Source: Streptomyces lunaelactis (GTDB taxonomy: Bacteria > Actinomycetota > Actinomycetes > Streptomycetales > Streptomycetaceae). Taken from it: a stretch of DNA of 64,000 nucleotides. Position numbers and translations under genes: made by a program. Positions 62,350 to 64,000 of this stretch are shown one piece after another. The DNA is taken from the NCBI RefSeq assembly GCF_003054555.1, contig NZ_CP026304.1, positions 7,688,001 to 7,752,000 on the forward strand. Direction: 5' to 3'. The notes beneath the pieces are model-generated. The model had not been told where the DNA came from, made no database searches, and worked only from the letters and a program-made list of their open reading frames with translations. Numbering within the stretch: position 1 is the stretch's first letter; every line of letters starts with the position of its first letter.

Positions 62350-62969
62350 CGGCCGTTCCTCTACGGTGGCCGGGCGGCCCTGCCTGCCTGGCCGCCACCG
62401 TGATGTCGTGCGCCTCCACCAGGCGGCAGTCGGCGGAGACCGCATCCCCGGCTTCGAGAATCACCACGTCCCCCGCACCAACTCCCGCGCGGGCAGTTCC
62501 TGGAGCACGGCGTCGCGCAGCACCCGACAGGTGTGCGGCACCATCGCCTGCAGCGACTCCGCCGTCCGCTAGGCCGAGTATTCCTGGGCGAACCCGATGG
62601 ACGCGCTCAGGACCACCACGCCGAGGATCGCCACGGCGAGTTGCAGTGTGCCGGGGTCCCGTGGCTCCTGGAGTGTGTACGCGAGGGATGTGATCGCCGA
62701 TGCGATGAGCAGGACGACCGTGAAGAGGTCCGTGAAACTGGGCCGCCAGTTGCCGCCATATGGCCGGGTGCGCTGCGCGCGGGAGTTCATCGGACCCGAA
62801 CCGCCGGAGCCTGGCGTCGGCTGCCGCGGCCGTCAGGCCGGGGCGACGTGTCCAGAGCGGAGTACACGCCGGTGGGCGACAGGGTCCGTACGGCGGGGCC
62901 GTCGGCATCCGCCGCCGGAACTTCTCCGCCGGAGCCGCCAGGAGTCAGTACATCCGTCGGGATGGCCAC
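62350..62969 (-). pseudogene. P-type cation ATPase N-terminal remnant
   Basis: Several frames add up to the start of a CtpF-like P-type ATPase: GLTAAAADARLRRFGSDELP, then the membrane segment TDLFTVVLLIASAITSLAYT...LSASIGFAQEYSA, then GDVVILEAGDAVSADCRLVEAHD from the actuator domain. At least two frameshifts break it and everything after the actuator region is missing. CtpF belongs to the DosR regulon in mycobacteria. Confidence 0.75.
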
Positions 62970-63020
62970 TACCGCGTCCCTGCGCGCCGACCCGGAAGGC
63001 CGGCCGGGCAGCGGTACGGG

Positions 63021-64000
63021 TCACGTGATGTCGAGGACATCGCCCACCGACCGGCGCGGGGTCGCGGGACCTTCGGGGCCGTATCCGAGGCGGATCACCA
63101 TCTGTACGTGACCCATCGCCGACCCCGGGTCGCGTACGGCCCACCGCAGTTCCGGCCATTCGAGGGCCTGCGACGTCAGGGACGTGACCAGCCCGTCCAG
63201 CGTGGCCTGGAGCAGAACTCGCTCCATCGCCTGACCTGCTCGCAGCCAGTCCTCCGGCCGGTCGCCGGCCGTACCGAGCAGAGCGAGGCGGGGCTGCTTC
63301 TCGAAGGTGGCGGAGCCACGGCCGGGAACGGGATGCCAGCCGGCGAAGTCCCGCATGGGAGCGGTGACATCGTGCTGACGGGGGCCGAAGGCATATGCGG
63401 GGATTCCTTCCCGCCGCGAAGCGTCGCCCTTGGCACCCGTGTCGGTCCAGCGTGCCATCTCTTCCCGCACTTCTGGGTGGAGCGCTTCACGGCCCTCGGC
63501 GTCATGCACCAGGCTCAGCACGGACTTCACGTGCCATGCGTCGGGAACGTACAACCGGGCGCCTTCGAGCAGGGCGGCGCCGCGCAGCCCGTCCAGGATG
63601 TCGTCCGGGATCTCCTCGTCGGTGAAGGGGTGGCGGCTGGTGTGCCGTTTGCGGACAGCGGGGTGGAGCACGGCGAGATCGTGCTCAGGGCCCGCGGGTT
63701 CGGCGAGGTTCACCTCGGCCAGCAGCCACGGATCGGCGGGGTCGGGGAGCAGTGTGGTGACCGGTTCCCGGCCCGCGTGCACGGCGGCCACCCGCAGATT
63801 GAACAGCGCGGCGGCACACCCGAGATGGACGGCACGGTGCGTCGGGTCCGACTTGGGCATCGTGCGCTCCGGATCGGCGCGCAGCTCCATGCTTCCGGTG
63901 CCGCTCAGGTACCGGAACTTCCAGGGCTGTGCGTTGTGCATGGACGGGGCTGCCGTGGCGTCCTCGACAAGGGCTGTCACGGTGGTCGGGTCGAGCGGTG
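63021..64000 (-). CDS. Acg-type nitroreductase, cut by window end
   Basis: The visible 326 or more residues match Acg/Rv3131-family FMN-binding nitroreductases: VEDATAAPSMHNAQPWKF near the start, and VHLGCAAALFNLRVAAVHAG later. They end with a standard dinucleotide/dimer region. This family is strongly DosR-induced in mycobacteria. The frame remains open to the window edge, so the start codon lies beyond 64000; the GTG at 63980 is internal. Its substrate is unknown. Confidence 0.88.
   Translation of the reverse strand, partial: PLDPTTVTALVEDATAAPSMHNAQPWKFRYLSGTGSMELRADPERTMPKSDPTHRAVHLGCAAALFNLRVAAVHAGREPVTTLLPDPADPWLLAEVNLAEPAGPEHDLAVLHPAVRKRHTSRHPFTDEEIPDDILDGLRGAALLEGARLYVPDAWHVKSVLSLVHDAEGREALHPEVREEMARWTDTGAKGDASRREGIPAYAFGPRQHDVTAPMRDFAGWHPVPGRGSATFEKQPRLALLGTAGDRPEDWLRAGQAMERVLLQATLDGLVTSLTSQALEWPELRWAVRDPGSAMGHVQMVIRLGYGPEGPATPRRSVGDVLDIT

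Noticed and set aside
63980..63980. GTG as the start of the nitroreductase
   Set aside because: The frame stays open upstream to the window edge, so the gene is cut off and the GTG is probably internal.

Overview
The window is high-GC actinobacterial DNA with Streptomyces-type gene content: a conservon operon next to a P450 and a terpene cyclase, a complete egtABCD ergothioneine operon, a DasR-like GntR regulator, many GTG/TTG starts, and head-to-tail ATGA/GTGA overlaps. No rRNA, tRNA or CRISPR array was recognised.

0-23.5 kb is ordinary, mostly intact chromosome: a TPR protein; a GntR/UTRA regulator with palindromic operators, a secreted CBM-GH16 enzyme and a sugar-binding lipoprotein; an ornithine-lipid acyltransferase pair; egtABCD; a bacterial PARG facing a PemK/MazF-like protein; a flotillin and a small NfeD-like partner; an alpha/beta hydrolase; a LacI regulator; a thiolase; thioredoxin; a flavin disulfide oxidoreductase; a TPR protein; and a pirin. 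Three MITE-like inverted-repeat elements lie at gene ends (18.9-21.4 kb), the last against a broken ketopantoate reductase.

23.5-34 kb: a diverged copy of the pirin 3' end recurs at 31.6 kb, so the block between looks inserted. It holds a cvnABCD conservon coupled to a CYP157-type P450 without the ExxR arginine, and an opposing terpene synthase. A metallo-hydrolase and a divergent ABATE/CGNR regulator follow, with strong inverted repeats between them.

34-40.4 kb: a four-gene minus-strand operon bracketed by transposase remnants. It encodes a PF12902-type ferritin-like protein, a LodA-like CTQ quinoprotein oxidase, a LodB-like flavoprotein and an unrecognised 238-aa protein. This is the best candidate for an undescribed pathway.

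40.4-47.7 kb: FAD monooxygenase, alpha/beta hydrolase, AraC regulator, aldo/keto reductase and ECF sigma factor, then a decayed stretch with acetoacetyl-CoA synthetase and TetR remnants.

47.7-64 kb: a dormancy/hypoxia island like the DosR/OsdR regulons: CBS-BON protein, GNAT/acyl-CoA synthetase, hydrogenase maturation protease, universal stress proteins, pyruvate phosphate dikinase, HAD phosphatase/beta-phosphoglucomutase, GH65 phosphorylase, Rv1733c-like membrane protein and an Acg-type nitroreductase that runs off the window. Three promoter regions carry the same tandem GGGNC-N4-GGCCC boxes about 77-80 nt before a stress-protein start. Several genes (hypF, gap, one universal stress protein, a P-type ATPase) survive only as fragments, some as short in-frame ORFs that keep ATGA coupling to intact neighbours.
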